Source: Pseudomonas sp. R37(2017) (GTDB lineage Bacteria; Pseudomonadota; Gammaproteobacteria; Pseudomonadales; Pseudomonadaceae). Taken from it: 64,000 nt of DNA. The notes under the pieces are model-generated. The model was not told the DNA's origin. It worked only from the letters and a program-made list of their open reading frames with translations, and searched no databases. Location: assembly GCF_002113375.1 (NCBI RefSeq), contig NZ_NEHO01000016.1:1-64000 (forward strand), read 5' to 3'. The position numbers were made by a program, and so were the translations under genes. Each line of letters starts with the position of its first letter. The stretch's first letter is position 1. Positions 1 to 8,241 of this stretch are shown piece after piece.

Positions 1-19
1 CGATAGCAACGTTGTTCAT
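1..19 (-). CDS. 5' end of an unidentified gene running off the left edge
   Basis: On the minus strand an ATG at position 19 is preceded by GGAGA at a spacing of about 8 bases, a good ribosome binding site. Only six codons (M-N-N-V-A-I) lie inside the window, so no function can be given. A perfect 10-bp inverted repeat sits just upstream at 39-73. It could equally be a chance start codon. Confidence 0.3.
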
Positions 20-38
20 GGCAATGATCTCCGATTAG

Positions 39-73
39 CCCCCTGTGAAAGCTTAGTGAGCGATCACAGGGGG
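39..73. repeat. 10-bp perfect inverted repeat
   Basis: CCCCCTGTGA at 39-48 and TCACAGGGGG at 64-73 are exact inverted copies separated by 15 bases. The repeat lies directly upstream of the putative partial gene at the left edge. It could be an operator or a hairpin in that gene's leader. It has no U-run, so it is not an obvious terminator. Confidence 0.5.
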
Positions 74-120
74 TGCGGCGGGGGTAGCCATTTCATTAGA
101 GGAGCGGGAGCCAGAAACGC

Positions 121-143
121 AAAAACCCGCTTTCGCGGGTTTC
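121..143 (-). terminator. Rho-independent terminator of the distal tRNA-Leu
   Basis: On the minus strand, AACCCGC-GAAA-GCGGGTT forms a 7-bp stem with a GAAA tetraloop followed by a run of T. It sits about 35 bases past the 3' end of the tRNA gene at 178-264. A near-identical terminator follows the other tRNA copy. Confidence 0.8.
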
Positions 144-177
144 TGTGAAATTCAAGGTCGCAACCTTGAATTTGAAT

Positions 178-264
178 TGGTGCCCAGAAGAAGACTCGAA
201 CTTCCACGACCGTAAGGTCACCAGCACCTGAAGCTGGCGTGTCTACCAATTTCACCATCTGGGC
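178..264 (-). tRNA. tRNA-Leu (anticodon CAG), copy 1
   Basis: The 87-base minus-strand sequence starts GCCCAGA and ends TCTGGGC-A-CCA, with CCA encoded, giving a 7-bp acceptor stem. The anticodon stem CCAGC/GCTGG encloses the loop TTCAGGT, so the anticodon is CAG and it reads CUG. The long variable arm (GACCTTACGGTC) is typical of leucine tRNA. It has its own promoter and terminator. Confidence 0.96.
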
Positions 265-298
265 TTCATCTTCAGCGTTGCCGCTGTTGATGTGGCGC

Positions 299-327
299 AC
301 TATACGGACCGCGTTTTGATCTGTAAA
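299..327 (-). promoter_or_regulatory. sigma-70 promoter of tRNA-Leu copy 1
   Basis: On the minus strand TTTACA and TATAGT are spaced by exactly 17 bases. They are followed by a GC-rich discriminator (GCGC), the hallmark of stringently controlled stable-RNA promoters. The tRNA 5' end is about 35 bases downstream. Confidence 0.85.
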
Positions 328-379
328 CCCCTGATTTGATTTTAATAAATCAGTTCTGACAAAACGCTTGTCCAGAATG

Positions 380-406
380 CAAAAAACCCGCTTTCGCGGG
401 TTTTTT
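380..406 (-). terminator. Rho-independent terminator of tRNA-Leu copy 2
   Basis: AACCCGC-GAAA-GCGGGTT hairpin with A and T runs on both sides, so it can act in both directions. It lies just after the 3' end of the tRNA at 446-532, separating the two tRNA genes into independent units. Confidence 0.85.
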
Positions 407-445
407 GTGTGAGTCCTGAAACTGATCTAGTCTCAAGCTCGAAAT

Positions 446-532
446 TGGTGCCCAGGAGAAGACTCGAACTTCCACGACCGTAAGGTCACCAGCACCTGAA
501 GCTGGCGTGTCTACCAATTTCACCACCTGGGC
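446..532 (-). tRNA. tRNA-Leu (anticodon CAG), copy 2
   Basis: 87 bases, minus strand, identical to copy 1 apart from the last acceptor-stem pair. Here it is GCCCAGG/CCTGGGC (G-C), where copy 1 has A-U. CCA is encoded and the anticodon loop is TTCAGGT (CAG, reading CUG). The long variable arm confirms leucine. Confidence 0.96.
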
Positions 533-567
533 AACTCGACAACATGTCTGCGTTGTCGATGGCGCGC

Positions 568-596
568 ACTATACGGAGCGCTTTTTTAACTGTAAA
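568..596 (-). promoter_or_regulatory. sigma-70 promoter of tRNA-Leu copy 2
   Basis: On the minus strand TTTACA, a 17-base spacer, then TATAGT and a GCGCGC discriminator. It is the same promoter architecture as copy 1, so the whole promoter-tRNA-terminator unit looks duplicated. The tRNA begins about 35 bases downstream. Confidence 0.87.
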
Positions 597-758
597 CCCC
601 TGTCGCCAAAAAAGATGATTTTTTTTTACCGGCGGTGTTCACAACGCCTGAGAAGCGTCGATACAAGGTGTCATACGGCCTCTATATAGTCCGAAATTTC
701 CCGTTTCATTACGCCTATGCCAAACTAACCCGCATATAGACAAGGTGAAAACTCTCTA

Positions 759-3386
759 ATGGCCGATTGGCAGTCCCTCGATCCCGAGGCCGCTCGTGAA
801 GCGGAAAAATATGAAAACCCTATTCCCAGCCGTGAACTGATCCTTCAGCACCTTGCTGATCGAGGTTCGCCTGCTAACCGCGAGCAGTTGGTCGAAGAGT
901 TTGGTCTGACCACAGACGACCAGATCGAAGCCCTGCGTCGTCGCCTGCGCGCCATGGAGCGCGATGCCCAGCTTATTTACACTCGTCGCGGCACTTACGC
1001 GCCGGTGGACAAGCTCGACCTGATCCTGGGTCGCATCAGCGGTCATCGCGACGGATTCGGCTTCCTGGTCCCGGACGATGGCAGCGATGACCTGTTCATG
1101 AGCCCGGCGCAGATGCGTCTGGTGTTCGACGGTGACCGTGCCCTGGCCCGTGTTTCCGGCCTGGATCGTCGTGGTCGCCGCGAAGGCATGATCGTCGAAG
1201 TGGTATCCCGTGCTCATGAAACCATCGTTGGCCGCTACTTCGAAGAGGGCGGCATCGGTTTTGTCGTTGCCGACAATCCGAAGATCCAGCAGGAAGTGCT
1301 GGTCACGCCGGGTCGTAACGCCAATGCGCAGATCGGTCAGTTCGTCGAAGTGAAGATCACTCACTGGCCGACGCCACGCTTCCAGCCGCAAGGCGACGTG
1401 GTCGAAGTCGTGGGCAACTACATGGCGCCGGGCATGGAAATCGACGTTGCCCTGCGTACCTATGACATTCCTCACGTCTGGCCTGAGGCTGTGCTCAAGG
1501 AAGCCGGCAAGCTCAAGCCCGAAGTCGAAGAGAAAGACAAAGAGAAGCGCATCGACCTGCGTCATCTGCCGTTCGTCACCATCGACGGCGAAGATGCGCG
1601 CGACTTCGACGATGCGGTCTACTGCGAAGCCCGTCCGGGCAAGCTGCGTCTGTTCTCCGGCGGTTGGAAGCTGTATGTGGCGATTGCCGACGTTTCCAGC
1701 TATGTGAAGCTCGGTTCGGCGCTGGATGCCGAAGCGCAGGTCCGCGGCAACTCGGTGTACTTCCCCGAGCGCGTGATCCCGATGCTGCCTGAGCAGTTGT
1801 CCAATGGCTTGTGCTCGCTGAATCCGTTGGTCGACCGTCTGGCCATGGTTTGCGAGATGACCATCTCCAAATCCGGCGAGATGACCGATTACTGCTTCTA
1901 CGAAGCGGTGATCCACTCCCATGCGCGCCTGACCTACAACAAGGTCAGCGCGATGCTGGAAACGCCGAAGGCTGCCGAGGCGCGCAAGCTGCGTGGCGAG
2001 TACACCGACGTCGTGCCGCACCTCAAGCAGCTGTACTCGTTGTACAAGGTATTGCTGGCAGCCCGTCATGTGCGTGGCGCGATCGATTTCGAAACCCAGG
2101 AAACCCGGATCATCTTCGGTTCCGAGCGCAAGATTGCCGAAATCCGTCCGACTGTGCGTAACGACGCGCACAAGCTGATCGAGGAATGCATGCTGGCGGC
2201 CAACGTGGCCACTGCCGAATTCCTGAAAAAGCACGAGATCCCTGCGTTGTACCGCGTTCACGATGGTCCGCCACCGGAGCGCCTGGAAAAGCTGCGCGCC
2301 TTCCTCGGCGAGCTCGGCCTGTCCCTGCACAAAGGCAAGGACGGTCCGTCGCCTAAGGACTACCAGGCGTTGCTGGCTGGGATCAAGGATCGTCCGGATT
2401 TCCATCTGATCCAGACGGTCATGCTGCGTTCGCTGAGTCAAGCGGTGTACACCTCCGATAACCAGGGCCACTTCGGCCTGAATTACGACGCTTACACCCA
2501 CTTCACCTCGCCGATCCGTCGTTATCCGGACTTGCTGACGCATCGAGCGATTCGTAGCGTCATCCATTCCAAGCAGAACACCCCGCACGTTCGCCGTGCC
2601 GGTGCGATGACCATTCCGAAAGCGCGCATCTATCCGTATGACGAAGCGGCCCTGGAGCAACTCGGCGAGCAGTGCTCGATGAGCGAGCGCCGTGCCGACG
2701 AAGCGACCCGTGACGTGGTGAACTGGCTCAAGTGCGAGTTCATGAAGGATCGCGTGGGCGAATCGTTCCCGGGCGTGATCACCGCAGTGACCGGATTTGG
2801 TCTGTTCGTCGAGCTGACCGATATTTACGTCGAAGGCCTGGTGCATGTCACCGCGCTGCCGGGTGATTACTATCACTTCGATCCTGTGCATCACCGCCTG
2901 GCTGGCGAGCGTACCGGTCGCAGCTTCCGCCTGGGTGACAGCGTGGAAGTGCGGGTCATGCGCGTCGACCTCGACGAACGCAAGATCGACTTCGAGATGG
3001 CTGAAAAAACCATCAGCGCACCGATCGGCCGTAAAAAACGCGGCGCCGAAGCGGCAGCGCCTGCGCCTAAAATCGAAGCAGAACCGGCCCCGGCGAAAAC
3101 CGGTCGTCGTCCTGCCAGGGAAAAGGCTGTAGAAGCCTATCGCCCGAGCGATGCGGCGGCGAAAAACGCCGAAGTGCGCAAAAGCCGCGAAATGAAAAAG
3201 GCCTTGCTGGCCGGTGCGAAAAGCGGCGGTAAGGTGGCGTCTGCGGGAAAGACCAGTCGGTCGACGCCTGACAAGGCCGTCGGCGGCAAGCCGGCCAAGC
3301 CGAGCAAACATCGTAAAGGCCCGCCAAAAGCGGGCTCGGCTCCAGCCAAGAGCGGCGGGGCACGTAAACCTAAGGCCAAACCATGA
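759..3386 (+). CDS. rnr: Ribonuclease R
   Basis: 875-residue 3'-5' hydrolytic exoribonuclease of the RNase II/R superfamily, which degrades structured RNA, including rRNA and mRNA fragments. Visible domains are an N-terminal winged helix (about residues 20-85), cold-shock-type OB folds, and the RNB catalytic domain with the metal-binding motif DARDFDDA near residue 280. A C-terminal S1 domain starts about residue 667 (FPGVITAVTGFGLFVE), followed by a long Lys/Ala/Pro-rich basic tail from about residue 755, as is typical of RNase R. It starts at ATG 759 and its stop overlaps the rlmB start as ATGA, implying translational coupling. Identification is secure. Confidence 0.97.
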   Translation: MADWQSLDPEAAREAEKYENPIPSRELILQHLADRGSPANREQLVEEFGLTTDDQIEALRRRLRAMERDAQLIYTRRGTYAPVDKLDLILGRISGHRDGFGFLVPDDGSDDLFMSPAQMRLVFDGDRALARVSGLDRRGRREGMIVEVVSRAHETIVGRYFEEGGIGFVVADNPKIQQEVLVTPGRNANAQIGQFVEVKITHWPTPRFQPQGDVVEVVGNYMAPGMEIDVALRTYDIPHVWPEAVLKEAGKLKPEVEEKDKEKRIDLRHLPFVTIDGEDARDFDDAVYCEARPGKLRLFSGGWKLYVAIADVSSYVKLGSALDAEAQVRGNSVYFPERVIPMLPEQLSNGLCSLNPLVDRLAMVCEMTISKSGEMTDYCFYEAVIHSHARLTYNKVSAMLETPKAAEARKLRGEYTDVVPHLKQLYSLYKVLLAARHVRGAIDFETQETRIIFGSERKIAEIRPTVRNDAHKLIEECMLAANVATAEFLKKHEIPALYRVHDGPPPERLEKLRAFLGELGLSLHKGKDGPSPKDYQALLAGIKDRPDFHLIQTVMLRSLSQAVYTSDNQGHFGLNYDAYTHFTSPIRRYPDLLTHRAIRSVIHSKQNTPHVRRAGAMTIPKARIYPYDEAALEQLGEQCSMSERRADEATRDVVNWLKCEFMKDRVGESFPGVITAVTGFGLFVELTDIYVEGLVHVTALPGDYYHFDPVHHRLAGERTGRSFRLGDSVEVRVMRVDLDERKIDFEMAEKTISAPIGRKKRGAEAAAPAPKIEAEPAPAKTGRRPAREKAVEAYRPSDAAAKNAEVRKSREMKKALLAGAKSGGKVASAGKTSRSTPDKAVGGKPAKPSKHRKGPPKAGSAPAKSGGARKPKAKP

Positions 3387-4147
3387 GTCAGTTGGAAAAG
3401 ATCTATGGCGTACACGCTGTAGAAGCATTGTTGCGTCATCACCCGAAACGCGTGAAGCAGATCTGGCTGGCCGAAGGCCGCAATGATCCTCGGGTCCAGA
3501 CGCTGGTCGAGCTGGCCAACGAAAACCGGATCCAGGTCGGCCAGGCCGAGCGCCGTGAAATGGACGCCTGGGTTGAGGGCGTGCACCAGGGTGTGGTGGC
3601 GGAGGTGAGTCCGAGCCAGGTCTGGGGCGAGGCGATGCTCGACGAACTGCTCGATCGTACCGACGGCGCGCCGTTGTTGCTGGTGCTCGACGGCGTGACC
3701 GATCCGCACAACCTCGGCGCCTGCCTGCGTTCCGCCGATGCGGCGGGTGCGCTGGCGGTGATCGTGCCGAAGGACAAGTCAGCAACCCTGACTCCGGTCG
3801 TGCGAAAAATTGCCTGCGGTGCTGCGGAAGTGATTCCACTGGTTGCCGTGACCAATCTGGCGCGTACCCTGGAAAAGCTCCAGCAGCGTGGTTTGTGGGT
3901 TGTCGGTACGGCCGGTGAAGCTGAAGTCAGCCTGTATGATCAGGATCTGACCGGCCCGACCATCCTGGTCATGGGGGCCGAAGGCAAAGGCATGCGTCGC
4001 CTGACCCGCGAGCATTGCGACTACCTGGTGAACTTGCCGATGGCCGGTAGCGTCAGCAGTCTCAACGTTTCCGTGGCGACTGGCGTTTGCCTGTTCGAAG
4101 CGCAGCGTCAGCGCCGTGTCAAAGCCGCTGCCGCCAAAAAGTCCTGA
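3383..4147 (+). CDS. rlmB: 23S rRNA (guanosine-2'-O-)-methyltransferase RlmB
   Basis: 254-residue SPOUT-class methyltransferase that 2'-O-methylates G2251 in the peptidyl-transferase P-loop of 23S rRNA. An N-terminal SpoU substrate-binding domain begins LEKIYGVHAVEALLRHHP. The C-terminal trefoil-knot domain carries motif DPHNLGACLRSADAAG (about residues 110-125) and the terminal SAM-binding motif NLPMAGSVSSLNVSVA. It overlaps rnr by four bases, an arrangement shared with P. aeruginosa to my recollection. Confidence 0.97.
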   Translation: MSQLEKIYGVHAVEALLRHHPKRVKQIWLAEGRNDPRVQTLVELANENRIQVGQAERREMDAWVEGVHQGVVAEVSPSQVWGEAMLDELLDRTDGAPLLLVLDGVTDPHNLGACLRSADAAGALAVIVPKDKSATLTPVVRKIACGAAEVIPLVAVTNLARTLEKLQQRGLWVVGTAGEAEVSLYDQDLTGPTILVMGAEGKGMRRLTREHCDYLVNLPMAGSVSSLNVSVATGVCLFEAQRQRRVKAAAAKKS

Positions 4148-4164
4148 TCTGTTGCAAATCCCCC

Positions 4165-4256
4165 CTGTAGGAGCGAGCCTGCTCGCGAAAGCGATGTAAC
4201 ATTCAGCATCAATGTTGAATGTTGTGCCCCCTTCGCGAGCAGGCTCGCTCCCACAG
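4165..4256. repeat. REPIN (paired REP hairpin), family 1
   Basis: Two inverted copies of the GAGCGAGCCTGCTCGC core flank a spacer. The spacer itself contains a small hairpin (AACATTCA/TGAATGTT). It lies between rlmB and the rpsF promoter, where it could form a transcript-end hairpin. The same family recurs at many intergenic sites of this window. Confidence 0.9.
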
Positions 4257-4308
4257 TGTCTTGTGGCGGGGCGAAGAGTTGTGGTTGTTCAAATAATCAC
4301 CAATCACC

Positions 4309-4337
4309 TTGCGCCTCCCGCGCCCCTTCTCTACAAT
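4309..4337 (+). promoter_or_regulatory. sigma-70 promoter of the rpsF operon
   Basis: TTGCGC, a 17-base spacer and TACAAT are followed by a GC-rich start region (TGCGCC), as expected for a growth-rate-controlled ribosomal promoter. This leaves a leader of about 110 bases before rpsF at 4456. The leader contains a hairpin (GACCGC..GCGGC near 4410-4430) that could be the S6:S18 autoregulatory site known in other bacteria. That last point is inference. Confidence 0.6.
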
Positions 4338-4455
4338 TGCGCCCCTTGCTGTGATGGCAGGCACCAACGTGTCTAGCGTCCACAAGTCCATAAGTGTCAT
4401 TCACTCCTTGTCTGACCGCTTTTGAGCGGCAGGCTACAACCCGTAAGGAGCATTC

Positions 4456-4878
4456 ATGCGTCATTACGAAATCATCTTTTTGGTCCACCCGGATCAAAGC
4501 GAGCAAGTCGGCGGCATGGTTGAGCGTTACACCAAGCTGATCGAAGAAGACGGCGGCAAAATCCACCGTCTGGAAGATTGGGGCCGTCGTCAACTGGCCT
4601 ACGCAATCAACAATGTTCACAAGGCTCACTACGTGATGCTGAACGTTGAGTGCACTGGCAAGGCCCTGGCCGAGCTGGAAGACAACTTCCGCTACAACGA
4701 TGCAGTGATCCGTAACCTGGTCATCCGTCGCGACGAAGCCGTTACCGGCCAGTCCGAGATGCTCAAGGCTGAAGAAAACCGCAGTGAGCGCCGTGAGCGT
4801 CGCGACCGTCCTGAGCACGAAGGCGTTGAAAGCGCTGACAGTGATGACAGCGACAACAGCGATAACGCTGACGAGTAA
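4456..4878 (+). CDS. rpsF: 30S ribosomal protein S6
   Basis: 140-residue S6, which binds the central domain of 16S rRNA as a heterodimer with S18. The start MRHYEIIFLVHPDQS and the RRQLAYAINNVHKAHY segment are canonical. The C-terminal tail after about residue 105 is an acidic Asp/Ser/Asn low-complexity run (DSDDSDNSDNADE), the region that carries glutamate additions in E. coli. The ribosome binding site TAAGGAG precedes ATG 4456. It is the first gene of rpsF-rpsR-(membrane protein)-rplI. Confidence 0.98.
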   Translation: MRHYEIIFLVHPDQSEQVGGMVERYTKLIEEDGGKIHRLEDWGRRQLAYAINNVHKAHYVMLNVECTGKALAELEDNFRYNDAVIRNLVIRRDEAVTGQSEMLKAEENRSERRERRDRPEHEGVESADSDDSDNSDNADE

Positions 4879-4906
4879 TCCACGGACCTTTTAAGGAGCC
4901 TATCAA

Positions 4907-5137
4907 ATGGCACGTTTCTTCCGTCGTCGTAAATTCTGCCGCTTCACCGCTGAAGACGTGAAAGAGATCGATTACAAAGATCTCAACACTCTGAAAGCCT
5001 ACGTATCCGAGACCGGCAAAATTGTTCCAAGCCGCATCACCGGTACCAAAGCTCGTTATCAGCGTCAGCTGGCCACCGCTATCAAGCGCGCCCGCTTCCT
5101 GGCCCTGCTGGCCTACACCGACAGCCACGGCCGCTGA
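4907..5137 (+). CDS. rpsR: 30S ribosomal protein S18
   Basis: 76-residue S18, the standard length. It has the conserved [10 protein letters not shown] start, the [18 protein letters not shown] core, and the [23 protein letters not shown]-binding stretch. It follows rpsF by 28 bases with a clear AAGGAG site. It acts as S6 partner in the platform of the small subunit. Confidence 0.98.
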
Positions 5138-5173
5138 GACCGGGCAGTCGACACGTAGCAAAGGATTGAATGC

Positions 5174-6067
5174 ATGCGGGCCATAGCTGAGTTCATCATG
5201 CGCGGCCGTATGCAGGCCACTCTGGTAGTGGCTGGATGCGCGGCGATGCCGTTGTTGTATTGGTTGGGTGCTGCCGCCGGATGCCTTGTGCTCCTGCGGC
5301 GCGGATTGAGGGACGCCCTGGGCGTTCTTGCTCTGGGACTGCTGCCGGCATTGGCCTGGTGGCTGTACTCCGACGACCCTCGGGCACTTCTGGTGCTGCT
5401 GGGGTCTGCGAGCCTTGCGCTGGTTTTGCGCGCAAGCGAGTCCTGGAACCGCGTGCTGCTGGTCAGCATAGCGATGGGGGTGGTGTTTTCAGTGGTGTTG
5501 GGGACAGCTTTTGCTCCCCAGATCGAGATGCTGGCGCAGGCTTTGATCAAAGTCATGCCGTCGCTACTCGGTGACGCCTACCAGAAGTTGTCGGTAGACG
5601 AACAAGCGCGTTTCGCGTCCCTGATTGCACCGGTCCTGACCGGCCTGATTGCGGCGTTGTTGCAAATCGTCAGCTTGCTGAGCCTGCTTGTCGGGCGTTA
5701 CTGGCAGGCGTTGTTGTACAACCCGGGCGGTTTTGGTCGCGAGTTTCGCGCCATCCGCTTCCCGCTGTTGCCGGCGATGTTGCTGCTGGCGTGCATGCTT
5801 CTGGGGCCGAACATCGGTCCGCAGATGGCCATGTTGACGCCGTTGTGCAGTGTGCCGCTGGTATTCGCCGGGCTGGCCCTGATTCATGGGCTGGTGGCGC
5901 AGAAGCGACTGGCCAGGTTCTGGCTGGTGGGGTTGTACGTGACGCTGTTGCTGTTCATGCAACTGGTCTATCCGTTGCTGGTGGTCCTGGCCATCGTCGA
6001 CAGCCTGATTGATTTTCGCGGTCGTTCGGCACCGAAAGATGCCGATAACGCGAACGGTGAAGGTTAA
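5174..6067 (+). CDS. Integral membrane protein of unknown function (DUF2232/YybS-like)
   Basis: 297 residues, almost entirely hydrophobic, with about eight predicted membrane helices and short basic loops. A membrane protein of this kind sits between rpsR and rplI in Pseudomonas genomes generally (the PA4933 position, from memory). It resembles the DUF2232/YybS group, for which no mechanism is known to me. The start at ATG 5174 has an AAAGGA site, and it is read in one transcript with the ribosomal genes (19 bases to rplI). No catalytic motif is visible. Its fixed position in a ribosomal operon suggests high expression, but its role is unknown. Confidence 0.8.
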   Translation: MRAIAEFIMRGRMQATLVVAGCAAMPLLYWLGAAAGCLVLLRRGLRDALGVLALGLLPALAWWLYSDDPRALLVLLGSASLALVLRASESWNRVLLVSIAMGVVFSVVLGTAFAPQIEMLAQALIKVMPSLLGDAYQKLSVDEQARFASLIAPVLTGLIAALLQIVSLLSLLVGRYWQALLYNPGGFGREFRAIRFPLLPAMLLLACMLLGPNIGPQMAMLTPLCSVPLVFAGLALIHGLVAQKRLARFWLVGLYVTLLLFMQLVYPLLVVLAIVDSLIDFRGRSAPKDADNANGEG

Positions 6068-6086
6068 AAGTTAAGAGGATTTTCAC

Positions 6087-6533
6087 ATGCAACTGATCCT
6101 TCTGGAAAAAGTCACCAACCTGGGCAACCTGGGTGACAAAGTGAACGTTAAGGCTGGTTACGGTCGTAACTACCTGCTGCCGTACGGCAAAGCTACCGCT
6201 GCGACCCCAGCCAACCTGGCTGCGTTCGAAGAGCGTCGCGCCGAGCTGGAAAAAGCTGCAGCAGATCGCAAAGCATCGGCTGAAAGCCGCGCTGCCCAAC
6301 TGGCCGAGCTGGAAGTGACCATCACTGCCACCGCTGGCGACGAAGGCAAGCTGTTCGGTTCGATCGGTACTCACGACATCGCTGACGCACTGACCGCCTC
6401 TGGCGTTGAAGTGCAGAAGAGCGAAGTTCGTCTGCCGAACGGCACCATCCGCAGCGTAGGCGAATTCGACGTAGCCGTGCACCTGCACGCCGAAGTTGAA
6501 GCCACCGTACGCGTTGTCGTGGTAGCAGCTTAA
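6087..6533 (+). CDS. rplI: 50S ribosomal protein L9
   Basis: 148 residues, the normal length. The N-terminal rRNA-binding domain is MQLILLEKVTNLGNLGDKVN followed by the GYGRNYLLPYGKA motif. A long central helix (about 45-80) leads to the C-terminal domain with KLFGSIGTHDIADAL. It is the last ribosomal gene of the operon and is followed by a strong hairpin. Confidence 0.98.
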   Translation: MQLILLEKVTNLGNLGDKVNVKAGYGRNYLLPYGKATAATPANLAAFEERRAELEKAAADRKASAESRAAQLAELEVTITATAGDEGKLFGSIGTHDIADALTASGVEVQKSEVRLPNGTIRSVGEFDVAVHLHAEVEATVRVVVVAA

Positions 6534-6578
6534 GCAGCACCTGTCGGCTGGCACCCTCGGGTGCTTGCCGGTAACATC

Positions 6579-6613
6579 GGGCACGATCCTGTTTACAGGT
6601 CGTGCCCTTTGTC
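6579..6613 (+). terminator. Terminator or attenuator between rplI and dnaB
   Basis: GGGCACGA (6579-6586) pairs with TCGTGCCC (6600-6607), enclosing an inner CCTG/CAGG stem with a TTTA loop. This is an almost continuous hairpin, followed by TTTGTCTTTC. The U-run is interrupted, so some read-through into dnaB, 41 bases on, is plausible. Confidence 0.65.
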
Positions 6614-6653
6614 TTTCTGGCATCCCAGTTTCCAAACCTGATTCCAAGTGGCC

Positions 6654-8051
6654 ATGAACGAAATTTCCGCTCCCGAGCAATACGATCTGCAAACCGCCGC
6701 GCTGAAGGTGCCGCCGCATTCCATCGAGGCCGAGCAGGCCGTGCTCGGTGGTCTGATGCTGGACAACAACGCCTGGGAACGCGTGCTCGATCAAGTCTCC
6801 GACGGCGATTTCTATCGGCATGACCACCGCCTGATTTTCCGTGCGATCGCCAAACTGGCCGATCAGAACATGCCGATCGACGTCGTGACCCTGTCCGAGC
6901 AACTGGACAAGGAAGGTCAGACTTCGCAAGTCGGCGGCCTTGGCTACCTTGGTGAACTGGCGAAAAACACGCCGTCCGTCGCCAACATCAAGGCCTATGC
7001 GCAGATCGTTCGCCAGCGTGCGACTTTGCGCCAGTTGATCGGCATCAGCACCGAAATCGCCGACAGCGCCTTCAACCCTGAAGGGCGTACGGCTGAAGAG
7101 ATCCTCGATGAAGCTGAACGGCAGATCTTCCAGATCGCCGAGGCCCGGCCAAAAACCGGTGGCCCGGTGGGCGTGAACGAACTGCTGACCAAAGCCATCG
7201 ACCGTATCGACACCCTGTTCAACACCGACAACTCCATTACCGGCCTGTCCACCGGCTACACCGACCTCGACGAGAAGACCAGCGGTCTGCAACCGGCGGA
7301 CCTGATCATCGTCGCCGGCCGTCCGTCCATGGGTAAAACCACCTTTGCGATGAACCTGGTGGAAAACGCCGTGTTGCGCAGTGACAAGGCCGTCCTGGTT
7401 TACTCCCTCGAGATGCCAGGTGAATCGCTGATCATGCGTATGTTGTCTTCCCTGGGGCGCATCGACCAGACCAAGGTGCGTTCCGGCCAGCTGGAGGATG
7501 ACGACTGGCCGCGCCTGACCTCGGCGGTCAACCTGCTGAACGACCGCAAGCTGTTCATCGACGATACCGCGGGCATCAGCCCGTCGGAGATGCGCGCCCG
7601 GACCCGACGTCTGGTGCGTGAGCATGGCGATATCGCCCTGATCATGATCGACTACCTGCAACTGATGCAGATCCCGGGTTCCAGCGGTGACAACCGGACC
7701 AACGAGATCTCCGAGATCTCCCGGTCCCTGAAAGCCCTGGCCAAGGAATTCAACTGCCCGGTGGTGGCGCTCTCGCAGCTCAACCGCTCCCTGGAGCAGC
7801 GGCCGAACAAGCGCCCGGTGAACTCCGACTTGCGGGAATCCGGAGCGATCGAGCAGGACGCCGACGTGATCATGTTCGTGTATCGCGACGAGGTGTATCA
7901 CCCGGAAACCGAACACAAGGGCATTGCCGAGATCATCATCGGCAAGCAGCGTAACGGCCCGATCGGCTTTATCCGCCTGGCGTTCATCGGCAAGTACACC
8001 CGATTCGAGAACCTGGCGCCGGGCAGCTACAACTTCGACGACGACGAGTGA
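6654..8051 (+). CDS. dnaB: Replicative DNA helicase DnaB
   Basis: 465-residue hexameric 5'-3' helicase of the replication fork. The N-terminal helical primase-interaction domain (about 15-115) contains HSIEAEQAVLGGLMLDN. A linker leads to the RecA-like domain with Walker A GRPSMGKTT (about 222-230), Walker B-type LIMIDYLQLM and the SRSLKALAKEFNCPV / DLRESGAIEQDAD motifs. I chose ATG 6654 (MNEISAPEQYD) over the in-frame GTG two codons upstream because the known Pseudomonas proteins start there. No strong Shine-Dalgarno is visible for either start. Confidence 0.97.
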   Translation: MNEISAPEQYDLQTAALKVPPHSIEAEQAVLGGLMLDNNAWERVLDQVSDGDFYRHDHRLIFRAIAKLADQNMPIDVVTLSEQLDKEGQTSQVGGLGYLGELAKNTPSVANIKAYAQIVRQRATLRQLIGISTEIADSAFNPEGRTAEEILDEAERQIFQIAEARPKTGGPVGVNELLTKAIDRIDTLFNTDNSITGLSTGYTDLDEKTSGLQPADLIIVAGRPSMGKTTFAMNLVENAVLRSDKAVLVYSLEMPGESLIMRMLSSLGRIDQTKVRSGQLEDDDWPRLTSAVNLLNDRKLFIDDTAGISPSEMRARTRRLVREHGDIALIMIDYLQLMQIPGSSGDNRTNEISEISRSLKALAKEFNCPVVALSQLNRSLEQRPNKRPVNSDLRESGAIEQDADVIMFVYRDEVYHPETEHKGIAEIIIGKQRNGPIGFIRLAFIGKYTRFENLAPGSYNFDDDE

Positions 8052-8073
8052 TTTGTAGCGTCTGAGCTGGCCT

Positions 8074-8140
8074 CTTCGCGAGCAGGCTCGCTCCCACAGG
8101 ATTGGTGTGATCCCTTGTGGGAGCGAGCCTGCTCGCGAAT
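8074..8140. repeat. REPIN, family 1 (compact form)
   Basis: TTCGCGAGCAGGCTCGCTCC and its inverted copy are separated by about 20 bases, downstream of dnaB. It may serve as the 3' hairpin of the dnaB transcript. Confidence 0.9.
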
Positions 8141-8241
8141 GGGGTTTCACCAATTTCCGACCATGGCCGTCGGAATTGGTCAAAATTTGTGCTATATTCC
8201 GCGCCCGCGAAATTCAATGAAAGCCAACACCGGTTATCGAC

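Noticed and set aside
756..3839. 1027-codon open frame antisense to rnr and rlmB
   Set aside because: It mirrors the third-position GC bias of the real genes, has no ribosome binding site and no recognisable domain; RNase R on the other strand is certain.
4165..4256. REPIN clusters considered as a CRISPR array
   Set aside because: Copies are inverted pairs scattered singly between genes, not regularly spaced direct repeats, and there are no cas genes.
5955..8183. 742-codon open frame antisense to rplI and dnaB
   Set aside because: It spans two genes plus their intergenic terminator and a REPIN; composition is that of an antisense shadow.
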